Shown piece by piece: positions 1-11,216 of a DNA stretch of 64,000 bases. Within the stretch, counting starts at the first letter, position 1, and every line of letters starts with the position of its first letter. Below the pieces are notes generated by a model. It saw only the letters and a program-made list of their open reading frames with translations, had not been told where the DNA came from and ran no database searches. The DNA comes from Serpula lacrymans var. lacrymans S7.9. Taxonomy: Eukaryota > Basidiomycota > Agaricomycetes > Boletales > Serpulaceae. Both the position numbers and the translations under genes were made by a program. Location: assembly GCF_000218685.1 (NCBI RefSeq), contig NW_006763296.1, positions 2,066,907 to 2,130,906 on the forward strand, written 5' to 3'.

Positions 1-397
1 CCTCCCACTGATCCTACCATTTACCGTTTATACGAGGTACGCCACCTCTCGGCTGATTGGTTTTATATATGTCTGATACCTTGAATACAAAGGGTGTCTT
101 GGTATCAAAATCAGTGTATAGCCTGCTGAAGCTCCTCATCGCTAGGCCGTTGTTCACGAGAAAGTTAGTTGATATTACTCGCAAGATTTGGCTACTTCTA
201 ATACCGCACTTACTTTATCTAGTTTGGAGATGGTATCATGTCGATGATCGACTGCAAGATCAATGTGGAGAAGAAGCCGGACCCGAAAGGAGACCGTGTA
301 CTACTTACCTTTGAGTATGTGACTCTCAATTGTTTATTCACTCTCACGTCCTTATTAGTCCTCTAGTGGGAAATTCATGCCGTATGCTAAATGGTAG
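1..397 (+). CDS. cynS: Cyanate hydratase (cyanase), 3' part only
   Basis: Cyanase converts cyanate and bicarbonate to ammonia and CO2 as a cytosolic oligomer. The first 36 bases encode [12 protein letters not shown], which carries the Arg and Glu of the cyanase active site (YRxYE). Bases 146-163 encode AVVHEK. After an intron (164-222) the next exon gives FGDGIMS, with the catalytic Ser, and then DPKGDRV. A last intron (315-366) leads to GKFMPYAKW and stop TAG at 395-397. The order matches the family's C-terminal half; the N-terminal helical domain lies left of the window. The link between YE and AVVHEK is unclear: VYSLLK fits the family at 114-131, but 14 bases separate it from AVVHEK and contain no GT donor. 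Either a short intron begins earlier or the gene carries a frameshift. The family call is firm; intactness is not. Confidence 0.85.
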
Positions 398-724
398 GAG
401 TGTGTTTGGTGCTTACTTGTGCAGCCTGTAAATGTTCATGGTCGGCAATGATAAGAATGGTTGCATTCCAACGGCCCAGTCGGTATTTACATTCGTCTCT
501 CTGAACAAAAGGTAGAACAACACTGCACATTTGCTTCTGACTGCTCGGTGTAAGACTTGGTTCTCCTCACTCGTCCTCAGAAGACCAGTCTTTCTGAGAA
601 TTGTCGAGTCCTGTATGCCAAATACAAGCTGAATACATCATATTATGACCGTATACATAAACACGGGAACAAGAATGAACAGGAAAATTGACGAGCTTTG
701 GGTTACGGCGCTACAGTCGTCCCC
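398..724. other. Intergenic stretch between convergent genes
   Basis: This is the shared 3' region of the cyanase gene (plus) and the DUF1479 gene (minus). I see no coding pattern, repeat or RNA gene in it. Confidence 0.5.
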
Positions 725-2500
725 TCATGCAACTTCGATAGGAAGACCCATAGCGATCCTACTTATGGGTTCCACAACATCCTCAGTAGTTCCGAGTCCC
801 ACGAAAACCGTTCCCTCCTTGCTCTTGACAAAATCTGGAGGATTGATACCAGCAAGGAAAGTTTCCGCCTGCCTCTTCACATAGTCCGAGTTCATGGGAG
901 TCTTTGGCACAGCGGGAATGTACATCACTATAGGGAGACGTAAACCTTACTTGTTGTCAAGAATCCAGTTTGGCGTTCGACGTACCTGCAGAGTCACCTG
1001 TGCCGGTATGCTCTTGCTCAACAGAATGGACAACATCCTGATTGGTCTCAGAGTCAGACGATTACTACAGCTAGAAGTTTGAAGAGCTCTTACGCAATGC
1101 CAGAAGACCATGTCTCCTGGATTGACCTTAGGTACAGAAGTCATGGTTTCATGAAGTCGGAGATGCGGGTGCAAGTCGGGTGTAGGTCGCGGACCAATGA
1201 ATCCATTGTCACGGGGCTGGATTCCTGGAAATTCCGGTGACGAAATGTCTTCTCCATCCTGTTAGGTTGGTGCAAAATCAAGTATGGACATAAACCCACC
1301 GAATACCCAGTTCTTTGCATCAAGAATATCTGGGGAATCAAGGGGTACGGTAGGTTTGAAGAATGGTCGAAGAATGGTGTACGAGTTCGACAAAGCGACA
1401 TCAGGGAATACTCTTAAAGTTCCCTGAGTAGGGGCAGTTTCGCTGTTCTGGTGTCATTGCGTGTGATTGCAGGATTGAGCGCATATACATACCTCATAGC
1501 CAACCAGCCTTGGAAAGTCCTGAATACAGTGGCCTAAGACAAAACTAAATTTAATATCAAATGTGTCAATTGAAAAACATACCTGGCCAGGTCTACCATA
1601 GAGAGAGCTACGAGCATCCAGACGACCTTCTAATTCATAGGGGTCATGTTCGCGCCAGTTACCGCTCAGGATATCCGCATAACAACGACGGAAGTTAGCG
1701 TCTTCCCAACGCTCGATAGCACCACCTATGGAGCAAGGTTTAGTCAGGCCACAGCCTTTTCGTAGACACTGAGACCTACCATCTACGTGAGGAGGGTGAG
1801 CATCCCACTGTACTCCTGGATGACGAATACGGAATCGATCTGCGTATACGAGAGGGGTAGAGAGGTCAACTCCCTCTATTGTGGCGCCCGATTTGACATG
1901 GTACAAGTTATTAAGCCAAGCCTCGGCTTTGAGAACGTTAGGATGAGCGCGAGCGCGCACTTGAGATCTCGTCCAGCTAAGTACACATATGTTAGTATCT
2001 GTATTATCAATCGCAGCAAAAAACGACCTACTAAAGCTGGAAGAATTGCTTATCATGCTCCGGGAACCCTGATAATTAAGCCAGGTTAACGAATAAATTT
2101 CGCTTGTAGGGGTTGGTTCTCACCTTCTACGTGAGGGTTGGCCTTGATGAACTCTTCTAGTGCAGTCTTCCAGCTGGCCGCTTCATTGTCATCTACGACG
2201 TCTTTAATCACAACTGAGCCTTTGCGGCGAATAAGGTCAACCTCTTCTGGCGCAAGTTTTTCGAGGTCTGCGAATTTGACCTGAGGGATATACTGCACCA
2301 AGCGGTGCTCAGTATACAGTTTTATGAAAGTTTCGTTGATAACTTACATTGGGTCCCTCTTTGACAACTTCTTGTGAACGCTTCTCAAGTTCAGCGAGAA
2401 GGTCGACCCAGGAACTGGTGAGACGTTCCTGATAGCCAGGCGTGGAAGCCACAATCTTGTGCTTCAGGTCAACAAAACGAGCAGGCCATTCAAAAGACAT
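725..2500 (-). CDS. DUF1479 family protein (putative 2-oxoglutarate/Fe(II) oxygenase)
   Basis: The joined minus-strand exons give a full-length DUF1479 (PF07350) protein. It starts MSFEWPARFVDLKHKI at 2500 and continues with YIPQVKFADL, RRKGSVVIKDVV, GFPEHDKQFF and WTRSQVRARAHPN. WDAHPPHVDG carries the family's probable iron-binding His/Asp, followed by ERWED, NPGDMVFWHC, then DVVHSVEQEHTG with a second candidate iron His. It ends MYIPAVPKTP ... RRAMGLPI-like sequence and stop TGA at 725. Introns have standard borders, for example after GPN (gtaagt), after VEG (gtgaga) and after WHC (gtaaga). The founding bacterial relative is YbiU. The substrate in fungi is not established, so the enzymatic role is inferred from the fold and metal ligands. 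The reading frame appears intact. Confidence 0.85.
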
Positions 2501-3326
2501 CTTAAAAAGCTGATAAGGGTGAGCTTACCGTACAGGTCGCATGCTCTTTTTAAGTCAATGGGCAGTAACTGAAAGTTTCGTTTTTAGACCTTGCGGTCCG
2601 TTTCCGACGTCACGAGAGAAACGAAGAGTAGTGCCCCTTAGTCTTGACTAATATAATTACCCCGACATTCCTCCGAGACCTTCAAGTTTAGAAGTGCTGC
2701 AAAGTCTATGAAGCCCCAATAATCAGCAACGCGCGGGAAATCGAGCTTGTTATCTTTCAGCCCAGGTCACTAAAAATAAGGATACAGGCTTTTGTTAGCG
2801 TGGTATTAGCCGGCGAAATATTCGGGATGTCTGAAAACAAGGAGCAGACAACTGTCAGCAACAAAAACCTGAGGGGCTTATCGTCGACGAGGGTGAGATC
2901 CCTTTGACATTGAGACCACGATCTGATGCTTAAATGGACTCAATGCGGGGCCCCGTGATTTAATATTGAAAGAATCAACTGATACCCTTCGCTCCGATCA
3001 GCTTTGATACCTCCAGAAAGCCTGCTCACCAGCCACGCTCATTTCCTCCGCGGATGTCCACATCTCTAAGTAAAGTAGTGGAGCTACCAGGTTATGGTTG
3101 CATTGATGATGAGATCCGCAGAGCGTGTCACAATATATATATATGTATATATCAATCTGATATTCATAGAGGTCAATAGTGGCTCCAGCGAAGACAAAAT
3201 ACACACCATACCAAAATGTAATTAGATTCCTGACGTGATTGTCGAATATAAAATGTCCCAGGTAGTATGTCTATGTAAATGTAAGCATAGGTGGTAATTT
3301 TGGGGCGTCGCATTCTCTAGTGTGCA
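2501..3326. other. Intergenic; promoter side of the DUF1479 gene
   Basis: This holds the presumed promoter of the minus-strand DUF1479 gene and the 3' region of the tubulin gene. An AT-dinucleotide run sits at 3132-3152. The small open frames here overlap that repeat and show no recognisable coding pattern. Confidence 0.4.
3132..3152. repeat. AT-rich dinucleotide microsatellite
   Basis: About ten TA/AT units with one G interruption, lying in the intergenic stretch downstream of the tubulin gene. Confidence 0.8.
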
Positions 3327-5985
3327 TTATTGATCAATTTCGGACTCGACTTCGTATTCTTCGACTTCCTCCTCTGCTTCTGTGGTGGCTTCTTGATACT
3401 AGAAACGACGTGGTTATCAGATACGTAAAGCCAGGCCATCTCACAACATCAGATGACTTACCTGTTGATACTCCGAACTGCATCGATGTAGAGAAGTGAT
3501 CGGTATAGAACAAATCCTGAATGATGAATTTACTACGTACATGAGATCCTGTGTATTACTTTCTGCTTCAGAAAACTCCATCATGTCCATGCCCTCTCCA
3601 ATATACCAATGAATAAAGGCACGTCGCTTGAACATGCGAGTGAACTGACCGCATATCATGTTAGTGGAACAGGTGACATAATATAACGAAAGGAGAGTCA
3701 CACCTGATCAAGGTTACGTTTGAAGAGTTCCTGCATGCATGTCGAGTTCATTAATGCGGTGGCGGCCTGCAAAAACTTTCAACAGCAGCCACATCAGGCA
3801 TTATCAAAGGGCACATTACCTGTGGCTGCCCAACAGGCGGAACGGAACAGAGCGAAACAGACACATTGTCAGGAATCCACCTAGCCGCAGAACCAGGTCA
3901 GGTTCGCGTGTGAAAGATTGAACTTATTCAGACGTACTCGACAAACATCTGTGAATTCTTCCGCTGAAGTTGCAACACTGAGGTCTGTGAAACTTTAAAT
4001 AATTGATTTAATAGATGAAAAGAATCTCGACATACTTCCACCTGTAAAATTGTGAACCTAAGAGAACCTTCCTACACATAGCTGCAGGATTGACTCACCT
4101 CGTTGGAAGATACTTTTCCTCTGAAAATCGTTGCAGAAGTAAGATACCGACTATGAGTTATCAGTCTATAGTTTAGCTTGGGCAAATGACTGTGACTGTA
4201 CCCAAATCGCGGATCACAAGCCACCAACAGACTCTTTTTGTCAAACAGCCTAGAAAAGAATAAGCACCAATAGCACAATCATACAGAACTTACAAACGCA
4301 CAGCGAGGTCAACTCAGGAACAGACATCTTCTGGAATGCGCGCGCTTTTGGATCGTAAAATGGAGCATAGCTTGGCATGAGGAAGTGAAGCTGATAGCCC
4401 AAATTCAGAATTTCGCTGTCGTGTGGTAGCACGAGCCTTTGTAGGACTTACCCTAGGAAATGGGATAAGGTTCATCCCAAGTTTCCGGAGATCGCTGCAA
4501 TACACGAAGTCAGAGTCTGCCCTTGTCGAACTCCTTGAACTTTGCATACCCATTAAGCTGACCAGGGAAACGTAAGCTCGTACTTACGCCACACATTACT
4601 TTGGCAATGAGCTGTTCGAGGTAAGTGATTTGATGGTTTCAGTAAATTGGAATATTCTCACCTGGTTCAAGTCATCGAAGCCAGGACTTTTGATCTTCAG
4701 CGTTCCTGTCGCGATGTTATAACTAATTCCAACATCATCCTCGATTAGAAGTAATGAAATTATATAGCCTCGCACTTACAGAGCTTCGTTATCAATGCTG
4801 ATTGTCAGATCGCAATTATCGATTAGTTGATGTATTGACAGCAATGAATTATACGGCTTAACAAATGCTTAGCCAAGCTGATGAACGTTACAACAACACA
4901 ACTTTACCTCGACTATCGTCTCTGATACCTGTAAAAGATGGAGCCCGAGCGGAATAAGATTCCATTACAAGTTTAGCATATATTACTAACCTTCGGTGAG
5001 GGCAAAACTGAGAATGTAGAAAGCATTCTGTCGGGATATTCCTAGTACATCCACTTGAAAAATCTGTACCACACTGAGAAGTAGCAGTTCGTACTTCTCT
5101 TAATTTCGACAATAAAAGCGATCCCAAGCCAGCACCAGTGCCTCCGCCAAGTGAATGGAGGATCTGGAATCCTTGTAGAGCCTCGCAGGCTTCTGATTGT
5201 TTCCTGAGGATATCCAAGATGTTGTCGATCAGTTCGGCTCCTGTGAACATATGTGAAACCAACGTTCATAAATCTTGACTTCAGAGCTCACCTTCCGTGT
5301 AGTCTATCGACCAGTGATATCAAATAAGGAGTGAGTCATGACCAGGATTGAGCTATGGTGAATGTACGAACATCCTTTAGCCCAGTTATTCCCAGCGCCT
5401 GAATCACCAGTCACGAATGTGTCAGGCCTGAACAAATGTCCCAAGGGGCCGGAACGAATCTAAGATGCTATAAACCCATGCGGCAGCCAGACAACGAAAT
5501 ACCACAAACATGATTACAAACGCCAGATTCAAGATCTAACTGAACACTGCGAGGAATATATTTTGTGGTACCACCGGATTCCACTTGAGTGAAGTATACA
5601 CCAGCCTGGATAAGATAAATGATGCTCTAAAAACGGGGCACATCACTAGATCACTGACCCGTTCAATCTGCAGAGGGTCATCGCCTTGATATAGCTGTAA
5701 CATCAAACGTAGAAGAGTGATAAGCGTCAGTAGTGAAGCTATGGCAGACCAATCTGCAGTTCTTACCCCAGATTGATCAAGACCATGCTCAGCCAGCAGC
5801 ATATTCCAAAAACTCTCCCCAATCTGATTCCCTGCCTGATATTCATCAAATCATGACGTGCATCTGTCCAGGGGGACTGTACTCACCTGGCCAGCCTAGA
5901 ATGCAACAGAGCAGTCAGTAAAATTGCTTGTGGAGAAGCTTAGGACATATGGACGCACCTGTATATTGATGATTTCGCGAGACAT
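3327..5985 (-). CDS. Beta-tubulin, divergent and very intron-rich
   Basis: This encodes a GTP-binding beta-tubulin subunit of microtubules. The exons read MSREIINIQ / AGQ / [10 protein letters not shown], then [28 protein letters not shown], the nucleotide-binding loop [116 protein letters not shown], and an acidic tail [15 protein letters not shown] ending in TAA at 3327-3329. PFPRLHF and the acidic tail identify beta rather than alpha or gamma. Oddities: an extra Ser after Met (MSREI, not MREI), Ala where beta-tubulins normally have Cys12 (GQAGNQ), a Met/Ser-rich PSYAP segment, and a 9-nt micro-exon at 5887-5895. It is probably a second, specialised beta-tubulin rather than the main housekeeping copy (inference). 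Confidence 0.9.
5887..5895 (-). other. 9-nt micro-exon (Ala-Gly-Gln) of the beta-tubulin gene
   Basis: Only nine coding bases lie between a ctag acceptor and a gtgagt donor. Including them restores the invariant IQAGQ-GNQIG motif at the exact length of the family, while skipping them loses three conserved residues. Confidence 0.8.
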
Positions 5986-6281
5986 GATGGTTTAAAGTCG
6001 AAGAGACTATGGAAAGTCAGCCCTACTTTTTGAGTGAGAAGCGGTGAACTAGGGCTGCTTTACGGCAAAAGCCGGCCTGTAGAAGCCCTTCACCCCATCC
6101 CACGTGACCGCGTTTGTGGGCAACTTCGCCATAGGGGAGCCAGGGAAATCGTTTTAGTTATGACCCGATAGGTGTGTGGAACAACACGAAGGGAACCATT
6201 TCTTTATAATTTTCCATAGTTTTTTTTTTGATATGGTATTAGGTAAATGTATTATTGTGTAATGTTGTATATAGCGGAATG

Positions 6282-6990
6282 TCAACAGCAAATGCAGTCA
6301 AGCTTGTCAACCTCCTTCGTCCAAAATGTCTCGAACCAGTCGAGCACCAGGCGACGCGTCTCCCCCTCCGTTAATTGTCCACGCTCACGCGGTGACACCG
6401 AGTGGGGAGCAACGAAAGCGAAATGAGCCAACTCGATATTCTAGGTTACGTACGGGGTAACAGAGTCATTCACGGGGAAGAACAGCTTGGCGGATTCGTG
6501 TATCTCGCCTTCTCTCGTCTAGAATTGAGGGAGAACTGTAACAACGGCGGAGAGTAACAGCTTCGACTCGCCATCCAGCGGTGGTCTCACCATGTCCACT
6601 ATATCCTTGGCAGGTTGTTGAGACATCTATTTCGATCGAACATATTCTCAGTGACAGGCCAATCCCACTTGATCCTAGAACCTGCGCCAGAATATTTCAA
6701 AGTGACTAAATTGCGATATGGAAACCGACAGAGGTAAAGTTTTCGGTTGTAGCTGAGAAGCTTAATCGCTCCTCTTCGAGTTGGCGCCGAGCCTCCGCCA
6801 TCTCAGCAACGTGGCGGGCGATGGCGTTCGGCGGTGGTTATGTCTTTGGAGCGGTGGTTGGATGGTTGTTGTGGTGGTGGTGGTGGAGGCGGGCAGCCTA
6901 CAAGCGTATGGTTGGGTTTGGGCGCACCTCGTGTACTGATAGATCTTTGAATTCCTCGATAGTAGACTTTACTTATAATTCGGAATGGAT
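6282..6990 (-). pseudogene. Broken gene of unknown family with coding-like segments
   Basis: I do not recognise the family. On the minus strand several pieces look coded but cannot be joined into one clean frame. They are a proline-rich piece (CPPPPPPPQQP, near 6870-6900), a charged helix (EMAEARRQLEEERLSFS, near 6760-6810), SRIKWDWPVTENMFDRN (near 6630-6680), EGEIHESAKLFFPVND (near 6480-6525), then an in-frame TAG and about 50 further residues including LAHFAFVAPHSVSPRERGQL and RRLVLDWFETFWTKEVDKL, ending in TGA at 6282-6284. The stop inside a continuous coding-like stretch and the frame break after the proline run suggest a decayed gene. A missed short intron or recoding is the alternative. 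There is no close similarity to its neighbours. Confidence 0.4.
6826..6892. repeat. GGT-rich trinucleotide tract
   Basis: An imperfect run of GGT/GTT triplets. On the minus strand it encodes the proline run of the broken gene described at 6282-6990. Confidence 0.6.
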
Positions 6991-7228
6991 AGTGGTACGG
7001 CAAGGCGCTACCTGAGGTTGTAGATGGACGTAGCCATGATCTAAAAGATCAAATGTAATTGGAGGTACGATTAAAAGGCAGAGCTCTTGATAACCAGTCG
7101 GACAAATCCGGATACATCCCAAAAAATATTCCCACCCTCGTTATTCCCGTCATCGCCGTCTGCACCGTCGGGCTTCCTCACAATATTTCTTTCTGTCCCC
7201 TTTCATATCGTATCGGCCGTTCCCTGTA

Positions 7229-7865
7229 ATGCGTTCTGCGGTGTCTACCTCTGCTTTCCGTCAGGCCCTACGTCCTCGTCGGCTTCCTGCACACTCTCAG
7301 CGGTTCGCCAGCACGAGCACGGAGAACGCACAAAAGAAAGCCCAGGATGCGCTAGGGAGTGCACAGAAAAATGCGGAGAAGCTCTGGGAGACCACCAAGA
7401 AGCTCCTAGGTCCTCTCGGTGAAAGAGCTGGCACGATGCTCGGGTGTATGTCTTTTTCGTGTATTTGTTGTCATAAAAAAATCTGTCTCTTACATATATT
7501 TTATCTCTATTTTTCTTTACCAGCATATCGTCAGCCTATCACGTATAACTATACTGTGGCTCGGGAGTTGTTAAAACAAGTTTACATTGCTGAACGCCTA
7601 CAACCTCCTACCTCTCTTCACACTATCACGGACGCGTATTCGACAATGTGGGGACGTGCCAAGAACCCAGCATACTGGCGAGAAATCATGCGCACCGGGG
7701 AGTGGGCAAATGTAGGCATTTATGCTGTAGAGGCGTATGGTATATTCAAAGTAAGTTATACCTTGAATGACACGTTAGATGGGATATCAGCTAACAGTCC
7801 TTGGTATCATTAAGATTGGGGAGATTCTCGGTCGGAGGAGTCTTGTTGGGTACAACTTGGACTAG
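7229..7865 (+). CDS. ATP20: Mitochondrial ATP synthase subunit g
   Basis: Subunit g sits in the inner-membrane Fo sector of F1Fo ATP synthase and supports enzyme dimers and crista shape. Three exons (7229-7445, 7524-7750, 7815-7865) join to 164 residues with gtatgt and gtaagt donors. The start MRSAVSTSAFRQALRPRRLP followed by FAST is a typical mitochondrial import signal. It is followed by a charged amphipathic helix (AQKKAQDALGSAQKNAEKLW), the SYRQPITYNYTVARELLKQVY segment, and a hydrophobic C-terminus (NVGIYAVEAYGIFKIGEILGRRSLVGY) with the small residues expected of the family's single membrane span. Length and order match fungal Atp20. I chose the first ATG of this frame because it begins the presequence. 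Confidence 0.9.
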
Positions 7866-8114
7866 ATGCCGTGGCATTTGTGCTTTCTCAGGCTGCATAG
7901 CATAATACACTAGATTTCATTCGTTTACCGGCAGTTGCTCTGTAAAAGTTAGAGCAGTGCAGAGTTACAGAGTCCGTTGGTATGAGCATCTTTTGTACGG
8001 GTCATCCAACGTTTACAAGTCACAGCAATGTTCAGAGCAGCAGAAACAGTTGAATTCACGATATATCCATGTAATTCAAGCCATGATAGCAGAGTATCTA
8101 ATCCAAGCGTTCGC

Positions 8115-9000
8115 TTACTCTTCCTTTTTCGCTCCAATCTTCTTCTCTGCCTCAGCGATGGCGGCGCTGTCCGTCTGTGGTCCAGCAGCAGCAGCTAAAA
8201 AAAAAAGGCTCAGTAAGATCAAATTGGAAAGATAAGGTCATGTGCTACCTCCAAACATGCTTGCAGCTTTGAATGGTCTCTTGAGGTCTCCCTCAGCAGG
8301 CTTGCCAAGAATGTGGATAGCCACTGGCTTGGCGTCGTAGAGGTTCTTGAGGCCCATGAGAGCTTGGATGAAAAGAGGCTGTGTGTACTTCATGTAGATG
8401 TGGAAGAAGGTCATCATAGCGATACCAAAGTACGCTGAACGTAGCTAGATGATATGAAAAAATTTCAATAAACACTCCTGGATAACTGAAATAAATGTAT
8501 ACTGACGAGTTTCGACGTCTCGGATAGGTCGTAATCTCTTACAGTGGTGGTGACGAGTCCTCCAGAGTCGGGTGACTGGTAATGATTGAGGCATAGGATA
8601 CAGCTCAACTATAAGAGAAACTCACCATAGGGCTTTGCGGCTCAACTGGTAGAGAGAGTAAGTAAAAATACCATGGTGAGAGTCATTGATAAGCTACCCA
8701 CCATACTTGAGGACAGTCTGGTCGTTCTTCTGCTTGACCTGTCAGAAATGTGGTTAGTTGGGAATTCAGCAACATTGAAAGCCAGAAATGCATGCCTTGT
8801 GCGATACATAGAAGTAAGCACCGAGTATGACGAGCTGGCTTGCAATGTACCCTACTCGAACGTAGTTGAGTACCTCTGGGTCATCAAATGGTATCCTGCG
8901 GGCCACTAAAGAGACATGAGCGTAATACTTATTCAACAGCAGGCAACATACCCTGCATGGCCCCGAGGGAGATGAGAAGATTTTGTATACCAGAGTTCAT
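8115..9000 (-). CDS. PHO88: Pho88/Snd3-type ER membrane protein
   Basis: Pho88 was found through phosphate transport in yeast and was later named Snd3, a part of the SRP-independent route that targets proteins to the ER membrane. The exons give MNSGIQNLLISLGAMQ, ARRIPFDDPEVLNYVRVGY, KNDQTVLKYVEP, TTVRDYDLSETSKLLRS, MKYTQPLFIQALMGLKNLYDAKPVAIHI, and the signature GKPAEGDLKRPFKAASMFG. An alanine/lysine-rich tail ends in TAA at 8115-8117. These blocks follow yeast Pho88 in order and spacing, with hydrophobic segments near the N-terminus and centre. The gene shares a 236-bp divergent promoter with the Slm1-like gene at 9237. It appears complete, at about 190 residues. Confidence 0.9.
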
Positions 9001-9236
9001 TTTGGAGGAAAGAGACCACGTATTCAGTTGTCAGAAAATTTGGATAGGAACAGGTGACTGTAACTGTGTGACTTCTAGCCCATGTCACGACTTCCAGAAA
9101 GGTCACGCTGCGTGATGACGTCGTTGGAACCTGTCCATATAAAATCAACAGTGCCCTTGCCTCGGCTCGCCGTCTTCGTCTACTACGGCTCCCCCTCGTC
9201 CTCTACTCAATCCCCAGCCTCGTAGTTGTCCTACTG

Positions 9237-11216
9237 ATGTTCAATAACGAAGCCGCAAGCATATCTCGCGCGACTTCTATCTCCAGAGCCAGCAAGCAAG
9301 GGTCTACAGTCTCGCGCAGCCAGTCTCTTATCAAGAAAAATGTCGCACCTCAAGATCTTCGACCATCAGACATTCTTATCGAGCGCTTTGTCGCATGGAA
9401 AATCATCGTGAAACAGCTCGTCGCTTACTTTGAAGGCATAGCGGATATCGAAAACAACATCGCAAAAGAATATACGAAACTCGGTGCCGTCATCCAGGTT
9501 CCTTTTCGCTCTGGCAATCAATTTCTAGGAGAAGGTGGTCTGCAGGTGCGTCGTAGCATGATTCAAAGGGTCTCATGCTCATATTTCTCTCCAGGACATC
9601 TACTATGGGATACGGGATAAAAGTCGTGCAATCGCTGACCAGCATGCCAACTTAGGCCGCACAATTGATAGTTCCATAGTCCAACATCTTCAAAAATTGA
9701 GGTCAGAAATCAAAGCCCATATAAAGGTATTTATTGCAATCAATACTCCGATCATATTCTTACGGTGTCTTTAGAATGTTCAGAATGATACGGGAAAGCT
9801 AGCTACTAGTGTTGCGAAAGAGAGGGAACTTTCTACCAGATATGTAGGCGAGCTTTCTACTAGCATATCAGTCTTCAAAAATACGCCTATGAATGTCAAC
9901 AGCAAAAGCGATCCGTAAGTCGTATATTGTTTTACTGCGACTCCTCTCATTATGGGCCTCAGGTATGTTTCCAATATGGCTGTAATGCGTCAACTTCAAA
10001 AACAAGTACACGAAGAAAATGCTTTACAAAAATCAATCATTATTATGCAACAGAATTCAGCACATTTTGAGGAAGGCATCGTTCGCGCAATTCAGTCAGC
10101 TTGGCAGACCTATGATGAATGGCAGTCTCGAATGTCCAGCTCCGTACAAGATTCGTGGCATAGCCTTGGCACACACATGTCGTCTTTAGCCCCGGATCGC
10201 GAATGGATATCTTTTTCTGCACGCTCGGATCATCTTCTCGATCCAGAAACTCCTCTGCGAAACCCAGAAACTATTCATTATCCATCAAAAGAGGACCCAT
10301 CTGTGATCGCGGTACACACCGGCCATCTCGAACGCAAGAAACGTTTCACACGTACCTACCGCGAAGCATATTACGTTCTCACTCCTGCGGGTTTCCTTCA
10401 TGAGTATAACTCGTCAGACCCTGCACACAGTGGTGGACATGTGCCAGTATTTTCTCTCTTTCTTCCGGCTTGCACACTAGGCCCTCCCTCGTCGAGCTTC
10501 GCCAAGTCGCATAAATTTCACATTGAAGGTCGCAAAGATGGTACTGGTACGACGAAATCGGGGTCTTTCAAGCTTCCCATGACAGGCGGTCAGCATGCAT
10601 GGTCCTTCCGGGCACGCAGTCGCGATGATATGATGGAGTGGTGGAATGATATCAGAATGCTCTGTGCAAGGTATCTCGTTGCTAGTGAATCTATGGAGCG
10701 TGGTGGTCCGGTGGAAGCTGCTGTTCGTGCGGCGGGATATGTAAGCGAGGAGGAAGATGAAGACGACGAGGGTTCTAGCGTGGAAGAGGAGCAAGATGAT
10801 GAGGATGACCTATACCAAGATGCTGTAGTAGATGAAGAGGATGGTCCGCCCTCTTACTCTCATCCGGCCAAGAATTCTGGGATTGAGGCGGGTCAGAATG
10901 GATATGCGGTACGTTTTAGGCGCGTTGTTTTAACACATCATCCCTGATTACCTTTCAGCCAGAAAAAAGCACGTCATTAAATCACGATCATGATGCACTT
11001 GGTCCTGCTAATATTACGAGGAGACCTAGTAAGCGTCAGCAGGAGAAGGCTCCCGAGGGAAGATCTCCACATGTAGACGATAGGGAGGATGATGACGGTG
11101 GTGCAGCACCTGTCGAAACCGAGGCTAGCGATGGCCAAGAGAGGCCTGCCTCTAAATCCAGTGCGCCTGGGCCTGCACCTGTTGAAAGTAAATTCACAGA
11201 GGAGTTGGAGGATTGA
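9237..11216 (+). CDS. Slm1/Slm2-like F-BAR and PH domain protein
   Basis: Slm proteins bind PI(4,5)P2 at the plasma membrane and act as TORC2 effectors near eisosomes. The protein opens with a Ser/Arg-rich segment (SISRATSISRASKQGSTVSR), a likely phospho-regulated tail. It continues with a helical F-BAR-like region (PSDILIERFVAWKIIVKQLVAYF ... ENNIAKEYTKLG ... DIYYGIRDKSRAIADQHANL ... YDEWQSRMSSSVQDSW). A PH domain follows (HTGHLERKKRFTRTYREAYYVLTPAGFLHEY through AWSFRARSRDDMMEWWNDIRML, about residues 300-440), and then a very acidic, low-complexity tail ending ESKFTEELED. Introns at 9546-9594 and after GQNGYA join cleanly. The order F-BAR then PH identifies the family. The acidic tail is lineage-specific and its role is unknown. 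Confidence 0.85.

Noticed and set aside
926..938. CACTATAGGGAGA, identical to the 3' part of the phage T7 promoter
   Set aside because: It lies across an intron acceptor of the DUF1479 gene that splices well, and the rest of the T7 promoter is missing. It is best seen as chance rather than vector sequence.
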